NCBI GenBank assembly: GCA_003117195.1
Contig: BDSI01000073.1
Coordinates: 434,001-498,000, forward strand
Length of the DNA stretch: 64,000 bases
Source of the DNA: Eudorina sp. 2006-703-Eu-15
Lineage: Eukaryota; Chlorophyta; Chlorophyceae; Chlamydomonadales; Volvocaceae
Direction: 5' to 3'
Below, in pieces: positions 35,601 to 43,043 of the stretch. The translations under genes and the position numbers were made by a program. Numbering within the stretch: position 1 is the first letter of the stretch; every line of letters begins with the position of its first letter. The notes below the pieces were generated by a model. It was given only the letters and a program-made list of their open reading frames with translations. It searched no databases and had not been told where the DNA came from.

Positions 35601-37379
35601 TGCTTGGCTCCCACACACTCTCAGAGGCAGCCATTCCGACAAGGGGGCAGCCGGCGGCACCACACCTGCCGCCAGTCGTAGCCCGCTTCCCGGCTCCAAG
35701 GGGAAATCAGCCCAACCCCGGTCCGTGTCAGCAACACCTGAGGCCTAGGCCCGGCAGGCAAGCTGAGCCAGCCGCCTGCTGATCCCAAGGGCGGATAGAG
35801 ATCCACCCGGTGTCCGTGCCGGGCCTGCCGCGGGGGTCAGTTCGCCAGCCAGCCCAGCCTGGGTGCTGCTGCTGCTGCGAAGCCGCATCCGCGCTCGTGC
35901 CCCCAGCAGCAGAGACCGGCTCGGTGCCCCGCCCTGTTTAGGACCTCCAGCCAGGCCTCCGCGACTCCCTCCAACTGCTGTTACTGCTGCTGATAGCCGA
36001 GTCCGCTCCAGGTCGCCGCCTCTGCGTCTCAAGCGTCCGGTGCTGCGGCGGCTGTCACTGCTGTGGCTGTTACTGTTGTTGCTGCTGCCGGCGGCAGCTC
36101 CACCGCGAGGGCTACAGGGCCCTTCCCGCTCCCGTCCGACCCCAGCGGCCCCATGCAGGCTCTGTCCTCCCCCGCTCCCAGCCCCCCAGGCCACCAGCGG
36201 GGCCCCGCCCAGATCAACTCCCCTCCGCCGGTGTGTGGCCCCGCGCGACAGCGGCATGACCTGCCGCCCATGCTCCGCCCCGCTTCCCCCTTCGCACCTG
36301 CCCTCGCCGCCTTGGCGCTCCGCCACCTCGCCTCCGACGGCAGCCCCACCTCCCGCGCCGTGCGTTTGGTCCCCGTGATCCGGCCCGGGGAAGCGTGCGG
36401 GCTGGCCGCGCCGTTACCGTTGGTGCCGTTAAAATACCCGCCGCCCAGCGCGCCCGTGCCGTTGCCGTTGAAGCCGGCGGTGCCGTTGCCGTTGAGCGGC
36501 GGCAGCGCGGCGCGCGGGCTGATGGGGCGGCTGCTAGTGAAGGACGAGCGGACCTCCTGCAGGCCCAGGCCGCGGGCTCTCGTCCGGGGCGCGTTGGGAT
36601 CCTGGGGGCACGCGGGACACCGACGCAGCGCGAACGGGGGCGCGTTGGGGTCCTGGATTATCCGGCACTCCGACGCAGCGCGAGCAAACGCGCCACGCAG
36701 TGTTTGCTGCGGCGGAGGTGAGTGTCGTTTTTGGCGCCAGAAAGCAGGAGGGATCAGCGCCTCGCGGCGGTCTCTGGAGGTGGATGGCGGTTGGATTTGC
36801 GCGCATCCGCCTCCACCACAGCGCCAGCCCCATTGCGGTCCAGCGCGCTGGACCCACATCACCCCGAAACGTGATCTTCGCCCGAGTGCACACCGCCCCC
36901 CGTTCCTCATCCCTGCGCCCGGCCCCGCTGCGCGCTGGGGACGGCGGAAAGGTGTCCCATGGTTCGGCACCGTCAACCATGCGAGAACGTAAGGGCTCCA
37001 GCGCCCTCCTAGACACACATTCCGGGTCGTGAGTGCCCGCTAAGACCTTCCGGATCCGAGTTGGGAACGGGGCTGTTGCGGGAAACAGGGCCCTAGCCGA
37101 GTTGCACGCTGCCCGCCCAGCGGCAGAAGACGGCGTCTGATCCCGCCGCGGAATCTACCAGGGGCCAGCGCAAGCCCGCGGGATCCGCTGTAACGTCCTT
37201 AAATGAAGAAAAGCCAGGGGCTGACAGACCTGCGGGAACTCCTCGAAGAGGATGGCTGCCGCGTGCATGGAGTGCGGCGAGTAGTTGTTGCCGATGCGGT
37301 TCGAAGGGGAATGGTAGAACGGGTCGTCCTTGTTGCCGTAGGGTGCGGCGCGGGTGAACAGCGAGCGATCGTTCAGCAT
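6346..37379 (-). CDS. Axonemal inner-arm dynein heavy chain, DNAH3/7/12 type (49 exons)
   Basis: The motor subunit of a single-headed inner dynein arm, hydrolysing ATP to slide axonemal microtubules in the flagellum. The order of blocks is tail, linker, AAA1-AAA4, stalk with microtubule-binding domain, AAA5-AAA6 and C-terminal region. Forty-nine exons were traced by splice consensus; their lengths sum to 12,261 bases (4087 codons with stop, 4086 residues), in frame throughout, which fits the roughly 4000-residue DNAH3/7/12 class rather than outer-arm chains. Key residues: AAA1 Walker [12 protein letters not shown]3 GPTGTGKT, AAA4 GVGGSGRQS and Walker [11 protein letters not shown]. The C-terminus [11 protein letters not shown] is typical. 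The start at ATG 37379 is the first Met after an in-frame stop, but an extra upstream exon is possible. Which of the several algal minor inner-arm chains this is cannot be told from the sequence alone. Confidence 0.96.
8158..8480. repeat. Heptamer array (AAGCAGC)n in dynein intron 46
   Basis: About 45 copies of a 7-bp unit with two early variants (AAGCAAC, AAGCGGC), otherwise almost uniform. Because the unit is 7 bp, all six frames stay open through it, which creates spurious ORFs on both strands. It ends ten bases from the 5' splice site of exon 46 at 8490. Confidence 0.97.
9311..10772 (-). other. Dynein exons 43-45: AAA6 region
   Basis: Exons 10517-10772, 9962-10250 and 9311-9619. Diagnostic words: [12 protein letters not shown] (across the phase-2 junction of exons 43/44), [33 protein letters not shown] segment ([18 protein letters not shown]), [18 protein letters not shown]. 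All splice junctions keep frame. Confidence 0.95.
10336..10382 (+). repeat. Dispersed intron motif C copy
   Basis: GGGCGGGTTTCTCATT followed by an A-run and (CA)n. The same word order recurs in several other introns of this gene and in the ABC-F gene. A second, diverged copy lies at 10450-10502. Confidence 0.6.
11285..12781 (-). other. Dynein exons 40-42: AAA5 region
   Basis: Exons 12268-12781, 11870-12097 and 11285-11690. Exon 40 encodes the segment after the stalk ([50 protein letters not shown]). Exon 41 has [19 protein letters not shown], and exon 42 [20 protein letters not shown] and [16 protein letters not shown]. The pattern follows the DNAH7-type heavy chain closely. Confidence 0.95.
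13979..14046. repeat. (GGGGTC)n hexamer array in dynein intron 37
   Basis: Eleven or so GGGGTC/AGGGTC units, ending within about 25 bases of the 3' splice site of exon 38 at 13957. Degenerate CAGGGC units continue to 14105. Confidence 0.85.
14520..14612 (-). repeat. Dispersed element D, copy 2, inserted in GGGT array
   Basis: Inverted copy of 3716-3812. It splits a GGGT microsatellite: repeats run up to 14517 and resume at 14613. Its ends share AGGACG and AAGGCC words in inverted orientation, as expected of a miniature inverted-repeat transposon. Confidence 0.75.
14613..14940. repeat. (GGGT)n array in the intron splitting the microtubule-binding domain
   Basis: About 330 bases of GGGT with scattered GGT and GGCT variants. 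The plus strand can form G-quadruplexes; the dynein transcript reads CCCA. A short leading part lies at 14493-14517. Confidence 0.97.
16714..16736 (+). repeat. Dispersed intron motif B copy
   Basis: GTCCACCAATTTCCTACACC, a short copy of the motif whose fuller form is GTCTACCAATTTCCTATACC. Lies 37 bases from the exon 33 donor. Confidence 0.55.
16773..19249 (-). other. Dynein exons 29-33: AAA4
   Basis: Exons 18668-19249, 18113-18244, 17575-17676, 17151-17257 and 16773-16902. Exon 29 holds the AAA4 P-loop [16 protein letters not shown] after [17 protein letters not shown]. Exon 30 encodes [20 protein letters not shown], exon 31 LYNFFVQE, exon 32 [20 protein letters not shown] and the [12 protein letters not shown] word that continues as FTKWPTDAL in exon 33. 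Confidence 0.95.
17701..17790. repeat. 9-bp minisatellite (GGAATGGGA)n in dynein intron 30
   Basis: About ten uniform copies of AGGAATGGG next to the acceptor side of exon 31. Confidence 0.95.
19332..19376 (+). repeat. Dispersed intron motif C copy
   Basis: Contains CCTGGGTGGTCC and GCTTCTCGTTAAACAC, matching the motif C order. It lies in the intron between exons 28 and 29. Confidence 0.55.
19629..19782. repeat. 35-bp minisatellite containing TTTAGGG words in dynein intron 27
   Basis: Four exact 35-bp units plus a partial fifth, each with GGTTTAGGGTTAGAT and CCGCCGCGGGAGCAG. Unit starts (CCGCGGG) fall at 19629, 19664, 19699, 19734 and 19769. The TTTAGGG part equals the plant-type telomere repeat. 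Confidence 0.97.
20128..20245. repeat. (CGCCCACGGCC)-type minisatellite in dynein intron 27
   Basis: A dozen or so units of CCCACGGCC with TAA or CA variants, ending just before the exon 27 donor at 20261. Confidence 0.85.
21739..23496 (-). other. Dynein exons 23-24: AAA2 with altered P-loop
   Basis: Exons 22826-23496 and 21739-22383. Exon 23 has [19 protein letters not shown], then the second P-loop position reads GQSFGMKT (23150-23173), where axonemal dyneins usually have G-x-P-x-x-G-K-T. The Lys-Thr pair is kept but the Gly before it is Met. The [20 protein letters not shown] and [19 protein letters not shown] segments are normal. Exon 24 has [20 protein letters not shown] and a species-specific Ala/Gly/Pro-rich insertion near 21958-22070. 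Confidence 0.95.
23821..23851 (+). repeat. Dispersed intron motif B copy
   Basis: TTTGAATTTGTCTACC followed by AATTTCCTATACCCC, in the intron between exons 22 and 23. Confidence 0.7.
24334..24420. repeat. (CCCCGT)n hexamer array in dynein intron 21
   Basis: About 14 units of CCCCGT/CCCCGC ending ten bases from the exon 21 donor at 24431. Confidence 0.9.
24593..24618 (-). repeat. Dispersed intron motif B copy at a 3' splice site
   Basis: Reads GTCTACCAATTTCCTAC on the minus strand, 16 bases upstream of the exon 21 acceptor at 24577. It therefore occupies the branch-point and pyrimidine-tract region. Confidence 0.7.
26609..26641. repeat. (CA)n microsatellite in dynein intron
   Basis: Sixteen or so CA dinucleotides in the intron between exons 17 and 18. 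Confidence 0.9.
28372..28436. repeat. Purine array (GGAGAGGAGAGG)n in dynein intron 13
   Basis: GAGGAGAGG/GGGAGG units with strong strand asymmetry, next to the exon 14 acceptor side. Confidence 0.8.
28579..28610 (-). repeat. Dispersed intron motif B copy (diverged)
   Basis: On the minus strand GGCAGCATATATATAATACC precedes CAATTTCCTATA. The right half matches motif B; the left half starts with GGCAGC as in the 32771 copy. Confidence 0.55.
30861..30892. repeat. Telomere-like TTTAGGGG words in dynein intron 8
   Basis: GGTTTAGGGGTTTAGGGG followed by degenerate GGTTTGGA units, directly at the acceptor of exon 9 (30857). Confidence 0.6.
32205..32300. repeat. (GGGCGTTGGGGGGTA)n minisatellite in dynein intron 5
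   Basis: Five or six 15-bp units with variants GGGGGACAG and GGGGGGCAG, adjacent to the acceptor of exon 6. Confidence 0.9.
32771..32815 (+). repeat. Dispersed intron motif B copy (longest)
   Basis: TGGCAGCAGCGCAGTTTGAG followed by TATGTCTACC and AATTTCCTACACCCC. This copy shows the fullest version of the motif, with a GGCAGCAGCGCAG leader shared by the copy at 34988-35028. Confidence 0.75.
33148..34072. other. Dynein intron 3 (925 bp), no gene
   Basis: Contains [18 protein letters not shown] purine repeats (33160-33310), (GGT)n, CCCACC-rich tracts and a duplicate of the exon 3 end at 33991-34023. A frame at 33424-33490 reads [16 protein letters not shown] and looks protein-like, but exons 3 and 4 join in frame without it (ELDG then KPSFKPTF). 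Confidence 0.7.
34988..35028 (-). repeat. Dispersed intron motif B copy (diverged)
   Basis: Minus strand: GCAGCGCAGTATAAATATG, then CTGCTGATTTCCTACAC. The leader and tail match the 32771 copy. Confidence 0.6.
35104..35122. repeat. Interstitial telomere-like repeat
   Basis: CCTAAACCCTAAAACCCTA mixes the TTTAGGG and TTTTAGGG telomere types known in green algae. Confidence 0.6.
36298..37379 (-). other. Dynein exons 1-2: N-terminus with Asn-Gly linker
   Basis: Exon 1 (37230-37379) encodes [20 protein letters not shown] through FEEFPQ; exon 2 (36298-36556) opens [18 protein letters not shown], runs through an Asn/Gly/Thr-rich stretch ([15 protein letters not shown]) and ends KAARA. Donors are CCGCAG/GTCTGT and GGGCAG/GTGCGA. 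Phase 1 at the second donor completes an Ala codon with exon 3. An alternative donor at 36353 would be phase 0 and would break the frame. The open frame continues upstream of the Met (RQIVSQRRKLPP) to a stop near 37490, so a further 5' exon could exist. Confidence 0.6.
37175..37204 (+). repeat. Dispersed repeat A copy
   Basis: CCGCGGGATCCGCTGTAACG then TCCTTAAATG, in dynein intron 1. Four more copies lie at 54348, 56676, 58952 and 63404. Confidence 0.7.
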
Positions 37380-39381
37380 CGGGGGCAGCTTGCGCCGCTG
37401 GGAAACGATCTGGCGGTGTGTCCGGGGGATGACAGGCGGCCGTGGGCGGCGTAAAGCGCGGTATGCGGGCAGAAGAGGCAGGGGAGGCGGGGGACTGGGT
37501 CATGCCAATGAGCGGGTGAAATGAGTTCATTCAGGCGCAATGGTGGACAAGGTGATGGCCCCACGGAGCATGACCATGGAGGGAAGCGGCCAGCAGCAGC
37601 TGCTGCCCCTTGGTTGTTTGGCACGGTTGGCGCCGGCCGTACGTCCACGCGTGCCGGCCACCGACCTGGTGTCAAACATCCCTTATTCCTAGCGTCCCTG
37701 ACGGTCAAGTTATAATTGTCTCATCCCCAAAGAACGCTCCAGGGCAAGTCGGCTGCGTCCGACACCGAGGTCTCTCTGGAGCAACAATGTCGAACGTCGA
37801 CACCCACCTCTGCCGCCATCTTTGCCTCCATTTTCCGGACAAAATTGTCAAGTACTTCGGGCAACGTCGCCGTATATGGGTCCCGGCCCTGCAAAGTAAA
37901 TTGTTTGACCTCTCTCAGCGGCCATCCCACACCCCCAGCACTACTTCAATAACCTAAGGGAAATAAATGCAGAATTGACAGCGTTTGATTTGAACACGAT
38001 TACCTTGGGAATTTCGTCCCGCCCGCTCCTTGCCGATTGCATGTGCCACACCAGCGGGTGGGACGCAGAAGTTAGGGCCTTCGCATACGGATCGCCCCAT
38101 TCTTCTGCGGATATAAAATAGCCCTCCATCCCTGCTCAGCCTAAGACTTGTCAGTTCAGGGCCTATAGAACGTCAACATTCGCGCGTGGCGAGTCATGAT
38201 GATAGGGTGTGCGCTATTGCCTACATAAGAGCTATGAGAAAGCAACATGTTCTGGTGTGGGCGTCCTCGGTATGACAAACCAAAACGACTGTACGGCAAC
38301 AATGCAATCGGACAGAGGTCCTTGGCCCACTATAAGTCAATATATTGAACTCGCATTGAGCCTTAGGCCTTGTTGCTTCACAGCAGGCAGCACCAATGGG
38401 CAACCTATCCGGTTTCGAGAGTCACTCTGGCACACCACCGGCACGGCAACTAGTATGTTCGGATGCAGATTGGACATAATTCAGCGAGTCTGAATTTATT
38501 ATCGCAACCTGCGGGGGCACGTTGTGACTGCTGTAACATGCGACGCATGTTATGGGGGCGCGCGTCGGCAAAAGAATTGCGCGCGAAATGCAAAATTGTA
38601 ATGCGCAGTTGGCAAGTGGTATTTCATCATGAGGCGCTGGTTGTAAAGCAACGCAACAAGCCACGAGTCGCAACGTCCACCGGCGCCCACGCACGTTGTG
38701 GGTGGAAACTCATCACTGCTGGCCTCCACGCGTTCAGCATGTAACCCGCTGCGTGTAACCCCTTGTGCATGCGGATAAACGAACATGATTTGCGTACGGT
38801 ACTCTGTTTCGCTTTAAAGGAGAGGAAAGAATCCAGCATAAGCCTGGCCCGGCAGGGCCCGGCTTCGACATCATGCGTCATTCAGGTTCTCGAATGCCCG
38901 CAAGTCAAACGTCAAACGAACCCGATTCATAACTCTTGACGTGATGTGCCGTGCAAGCATTTAACGCCTTGACAAGGGACATACAAAGCGGCGCAACAGA
39001 CCGCTTCCCGCACCCTTCGTTCGGCGCAGACCTCCTTCCGCGACCCATATCCCCAGCCGACTCCCCCGACCGCACTCCTTCACCCCTTCACTCCTCGCCA
39101 TGTGACTCCCCTACACCCTATGTCTCCACCCTCAGCAACCCTCAGCTACCAGACGTGGCCCCCGGCGCGCGTGCCCAGGGACGTCTTCCGTACAAGCCCC
39201 GCCCCAGAGTCCCGCGGCCTGCTGCTGCCGGTTCGACTATACCACGTCCAGGAAGGGCAGCGCCCGCATGCGCTGCGCCCCGCGTTTGCGGCCACAGCCT
39301 CACACGCGAAACTCGCGTTACGCCTCGCCCAACCGGTGCGGCCAAGGAGGAGGTTTTTGGCCGCCGGGCTACCGCTACCGC
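37380..39381. other. Spacer between dynein start and ABC-F 3' end
   Basis: Should contain the dynein promoter and the ABC-F 3' UTR. From about 37.7 to 39.0 kb the base composition is clearly AT-richer than in the flanking genes. Apart from a broken two-exon ORF (37915-38129) I see nothing that can be called. No TGTAA lies on the minus strand within the first kilobase past the ABC-F stop. Confidence 0.5.
37915..38129 (-). pseudogene. Small two-exon ORF of unknown function, frame broken
   Basis: Not recognised. An ATG at 38129 opens 42 residues (MEGYFISAEEWGDPYAKALT...), ending at a textbook donor CCCAAG/GTAATC (38004). A 50-base intron ends TTTCCCTTAG at 37954, and the frame then reads VIEVVLGVWDGR and stops at 37915. 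Immediately beyond, another frame (37721-37905) continues with protein-like sequence (EVKQFTLQGRDPYTATLPEV). This suggests a one-step frameshift in a once longer gene, or a further splice that I cannot place. Lower GC than both neighbours hints at an insertion. It could be transposon debris. Confidence 0.3.
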
Positions 39382-42300
39382 TCAGGCGCCCTTGTTCTTG
39401 GCCCGCAGCCGCGCCTTGTACTCCTCGAAGGTGCCGTGGTACGGCGTCACGCGGCCGTCCTCGCACATCCACAGCTCGTCGACCGTGCTCTCGATCAGGA
39501 ACTGGTCGTGGCTCACCTGTTGGAGAGGTTGGTCGGGCAGGGTGAGGCAGGCAGGAGGCAGGCAGGCAGGAGTGAGGGGCAGGCAGGGGTGGGGCAGGCA
39601 GCAGCGTTGAGACAACACCGGTATACAGGGACTTGGGAGGCCAAGAGCAAGAACGTACATTCTGATGGTCGTTACACGAAGGGACCACAGGTCACGACAT
39701 TCGTAATCTGCTGTGGTAATACACGCGTACACATACTACACCGTGCACATGCTGCACGGGTGGGTGGGGGGGGGGGTACCGGCGCAGTCGTAGAAACCGT
39801 ATCATGATTGGCTGTGCGAAGTGCCACAGCCCGAGGGCGGGCCAGCGCCAGCGAGAGGCTCGGCCACAGCCAGAGGGCGCCATAACCCAATCGGCACCGG
39901 CGTGAGGGCGTCAGGGCGTGGTGCCGGTATCACGGCCCTGCATTCCGAGCAGAGTCCGTAAAAGGTGAATACCGGATACCGGAGGCACACCGCGCCCTCC
40001 CGAACGCACCATGAGCACGCCTCCCTTGAACGTGGCCAGACCCTGGATGAGCGCGTTGACCGCATCGATGTCCAAATGGTTGCTGGGCTCTGCGGCGGCG
40101 AGCCGGGTGGGCGGCGGGCGAACAGAGCAGCTCAAGAGCCCGCATAGCCGCTTAGCATGACGACGCGGGTCACGCGCGAGGTTAGCCGGCAGCGGCGGCT
40201 AAAATGCAACCTACCCCAATCCATGCCATGCCTGAGGCATCGGGCAGGCAATCTCTTTTTTTGCGGTGCCCGGCCCCACAGCTCCAGCCCCGGCCCCGGG
40301 TCCAGCCCCCACCGCAGCCATAGCGAGACACGACGGCTGACGCGCGGGGACAGGGAAAGAAGGGGATCCACACCCACCATCGAGCAGCAGGATGTGCGGC
40401 TTGGTGAACGTCATCTTGGCGAACGCGACGCGGCTCTTCTGGCCGCCGGACAGCGTGTACATAGCCTGGCCTGCAGCGCGTCGGGGATACACACCGGGGG
40501 GGCGGGCCGTTCGTTCGTGGGATTCACCGAGCTGCCGCACCGGGGAAAAATGGGGTGTCAATGTCAACCTTCTACAAGTAAAGGCGGACAACGGCTCTCG
40601 GGCTCCCCGAGGAACGCTCCGAAACCACGTCACAGTGCACCTTCACAACCCACCCCGGTGCCCAACGAACCTGACGACCGCTCCCGGGCTCTGTAGCACG
40701 GCAGCCCGGTTCGGGTCCCGGGTTCAGATACCAGTACCAGTACATCTCATCTTACACGACTCGCAGCCGCATCCCCAGTGCCCCCGAGGCTGTACCCCTT
40801 GCCCCCGCTGCTCCCGTTGCCCCCTGCCGAGGCACCACGCACCCGCCAGCGTGGCCGGCACACCGAAGCTGGACAGGTGGCCGCGCAGCTCCGGCTCCTT
40901 GGCGTCCGGGAACGTCCGCGCGAGCACCTGCGGCGAGGAACCGCACGAGAAATCGGGTAAGCTAACGAGCGAACAATGAGGTGTGTGTTTAGAAAAGGAA
41001 CCCGACCGACACAGCCCAGGTGCAGTTATACTTACCATGTAACTTGTGAAGATGTGCGTTTCTTAGGCGGTGTTTCTCAGGTGTGTGTTTCTTAGGAGTG
41101 CGTGACATGCGAGGGTTGTGTGTGTGAGGCGCGTGAGACACTGTCCTCAGATTCCGTCATTCCCCAGCCCGCAACCCAAGACCAACGCGTCCGTGCATGG
41201 GTCGGCCAAGAGTGCGAACCTGCACACACCCAGTCCACCCCCAATCCCGCCACGCCCCGCCCTCACCTGCAGCGGCGTCAGCGCCAGGTCCAGTCCGTCC
41301 ACGTGGTGCTGACTGAAGGTGGCCAGGCGGACCTGTGTCGGAGGGACGAGGAGGAGGAGGCGGTCCCCGTGCCCCAGTGCCCCCGGGACCCAACAACCCA
41401 GCGTTCAACATCATTGAGAAAAGAAAGAGGAGGAGGAGGCCCCAGTGCCCCCGGGACCCAACAACCCAGCGTTCAACATCATTGAGAAAAGAAAGAGGAG
41501 GAGGAGGAGGAGGCCCCAGTGCCCCCGGGACCCAACAACCCAGCGTTCAACACCATTGAGAAAAGAAAGAGGAGGAGGAGGAGGCCCCAGTGCCCCCGGG
41601 ACCCAACAACCCAGCGTTCAACAACACTTGGGAATTCCACAAAACAGAAAGAGACGCGGGGAACAATGCAAGAGGCGCAGGGCCACCGCAAGGAACAGCA
41701 AAGGCCGTCGCCCCACCCAACCCGCTGGCCAACAGCCCGGCCCAGAAGTCCCACGGCAGCGCAAAGACCCGGTTTTTGTCGGATGCGTGTTGTGTGTATA
41801 AGGAAACTGGGTCGCGAGAAACGACAAGCTCAGGCGGGCAGAACTCGAGTGCGTGACATGCAAGGGGGGCAGAGCAGTGCCCAAACAGATGCCCGTATGT
41901 GCGTTGTGTGCGTGGGTGTCGATGTGGGCCGGTGTGGGACTGCGGCCGCCCGCGCGCGCAGCTGTGCTCCGCAGTGCGCACCCACCCTGGAGTTTAGGTA
42001 AGAGACCCACCCTGGTGTTGCGCGTGATGGACCCCTGGGTCGGCTGCAGCTTGCCGGAGATGAGGTTGAGTAGCGTGGACTTGCCGATGCCGTTGGGACC
42101 CTGGGGGCGCGGCGGCGGGCGGGGCGGGGCAGGGCGGGTGCCTGGCAGTCAGAACAGTCCGGACAGACAGGGCCAGGGCAGGTCACGGCGTACGGGGCCC
42201 CGACAGACAACGGACACCCAACCATTGCTGCACGTTAACAGTAAACAATAACGGGTCATGACAACCGGCCGCCGACTCCGTCCGGTGCGGTACATAGAGA

Positions 42301-42958
42301 ATCGTATCGGCTTCATGGGCTGCTGGGCCCTGCCACGAATTCGGGGTAGGGCCATAGGAAATTGGTAGACATATTCAATCAAACTTGGGGAGGGGCGTTC
42401 ATGGATCCCCAAGCAGCTGGCATGGGCTGGAGGCCAGGGGCGGCATTAAGCGCCATCCGGCACAGTCGCCACGCCTCACAAACGTCCCGGCGGGGAGCGT
42501 ATACACGCACACGTCCTCTTCTGCCACCGGGTATCACCGACGGTCCCCCCGAGCCTCCGCCCTCAGCCCGCCCACCCGCGATTGCCCCCCGAGCACCCAC
42601 CACGATGGCGAAGCGGCTCTCCAGGTCCAACCCGAAGTTGAGGTCCCTGCGGGCAAGGGGCGGGTCATGCAGGGTCCTTGTCAGAAGCCGACAGCGCAGC
42701 CAGGCGGAGGCGACTTCGCCCCGCGGGTTCGAAACTCCTAGCGTACTCCCCTTGTCGCCGCTCGTGTGTTAGTGTGGGGGTGCGAGAGTGCCTTACTTGA
42801 ACAGCGTGGGGCCGCCCGGGTATCCGAAGGACACGTCGTTGAAGGCGATGATGGGCGGCGCCGCGGAGCCCTCCGGTTCGGGGAAGGAGAAGACGTACTC
42901 GGGGTCCTGGGGGGAGGAGGAGAGCGGGAGAGCGTGTGAGAGGGGGCCCAATGGGCGC

Positions 42959-43043
<85 letters not shown>

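Larger units (their letters stand above)
34928..36297. other. Dynein intron 2 (1370 bp), repeat-rich
   Basis: Holds a motif B copy (34988-35028), a GA run (35040-35055), telomere-like CCTAAACCCTAAAACCC (35104-35120) and CAGC/CTG-rich tracts between 35290 and 36100. No exon is needed here, because exon 2 (phase 1) joins exon 3 directly. A small extra exon cannot be excluded. Confidence 0.55.
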
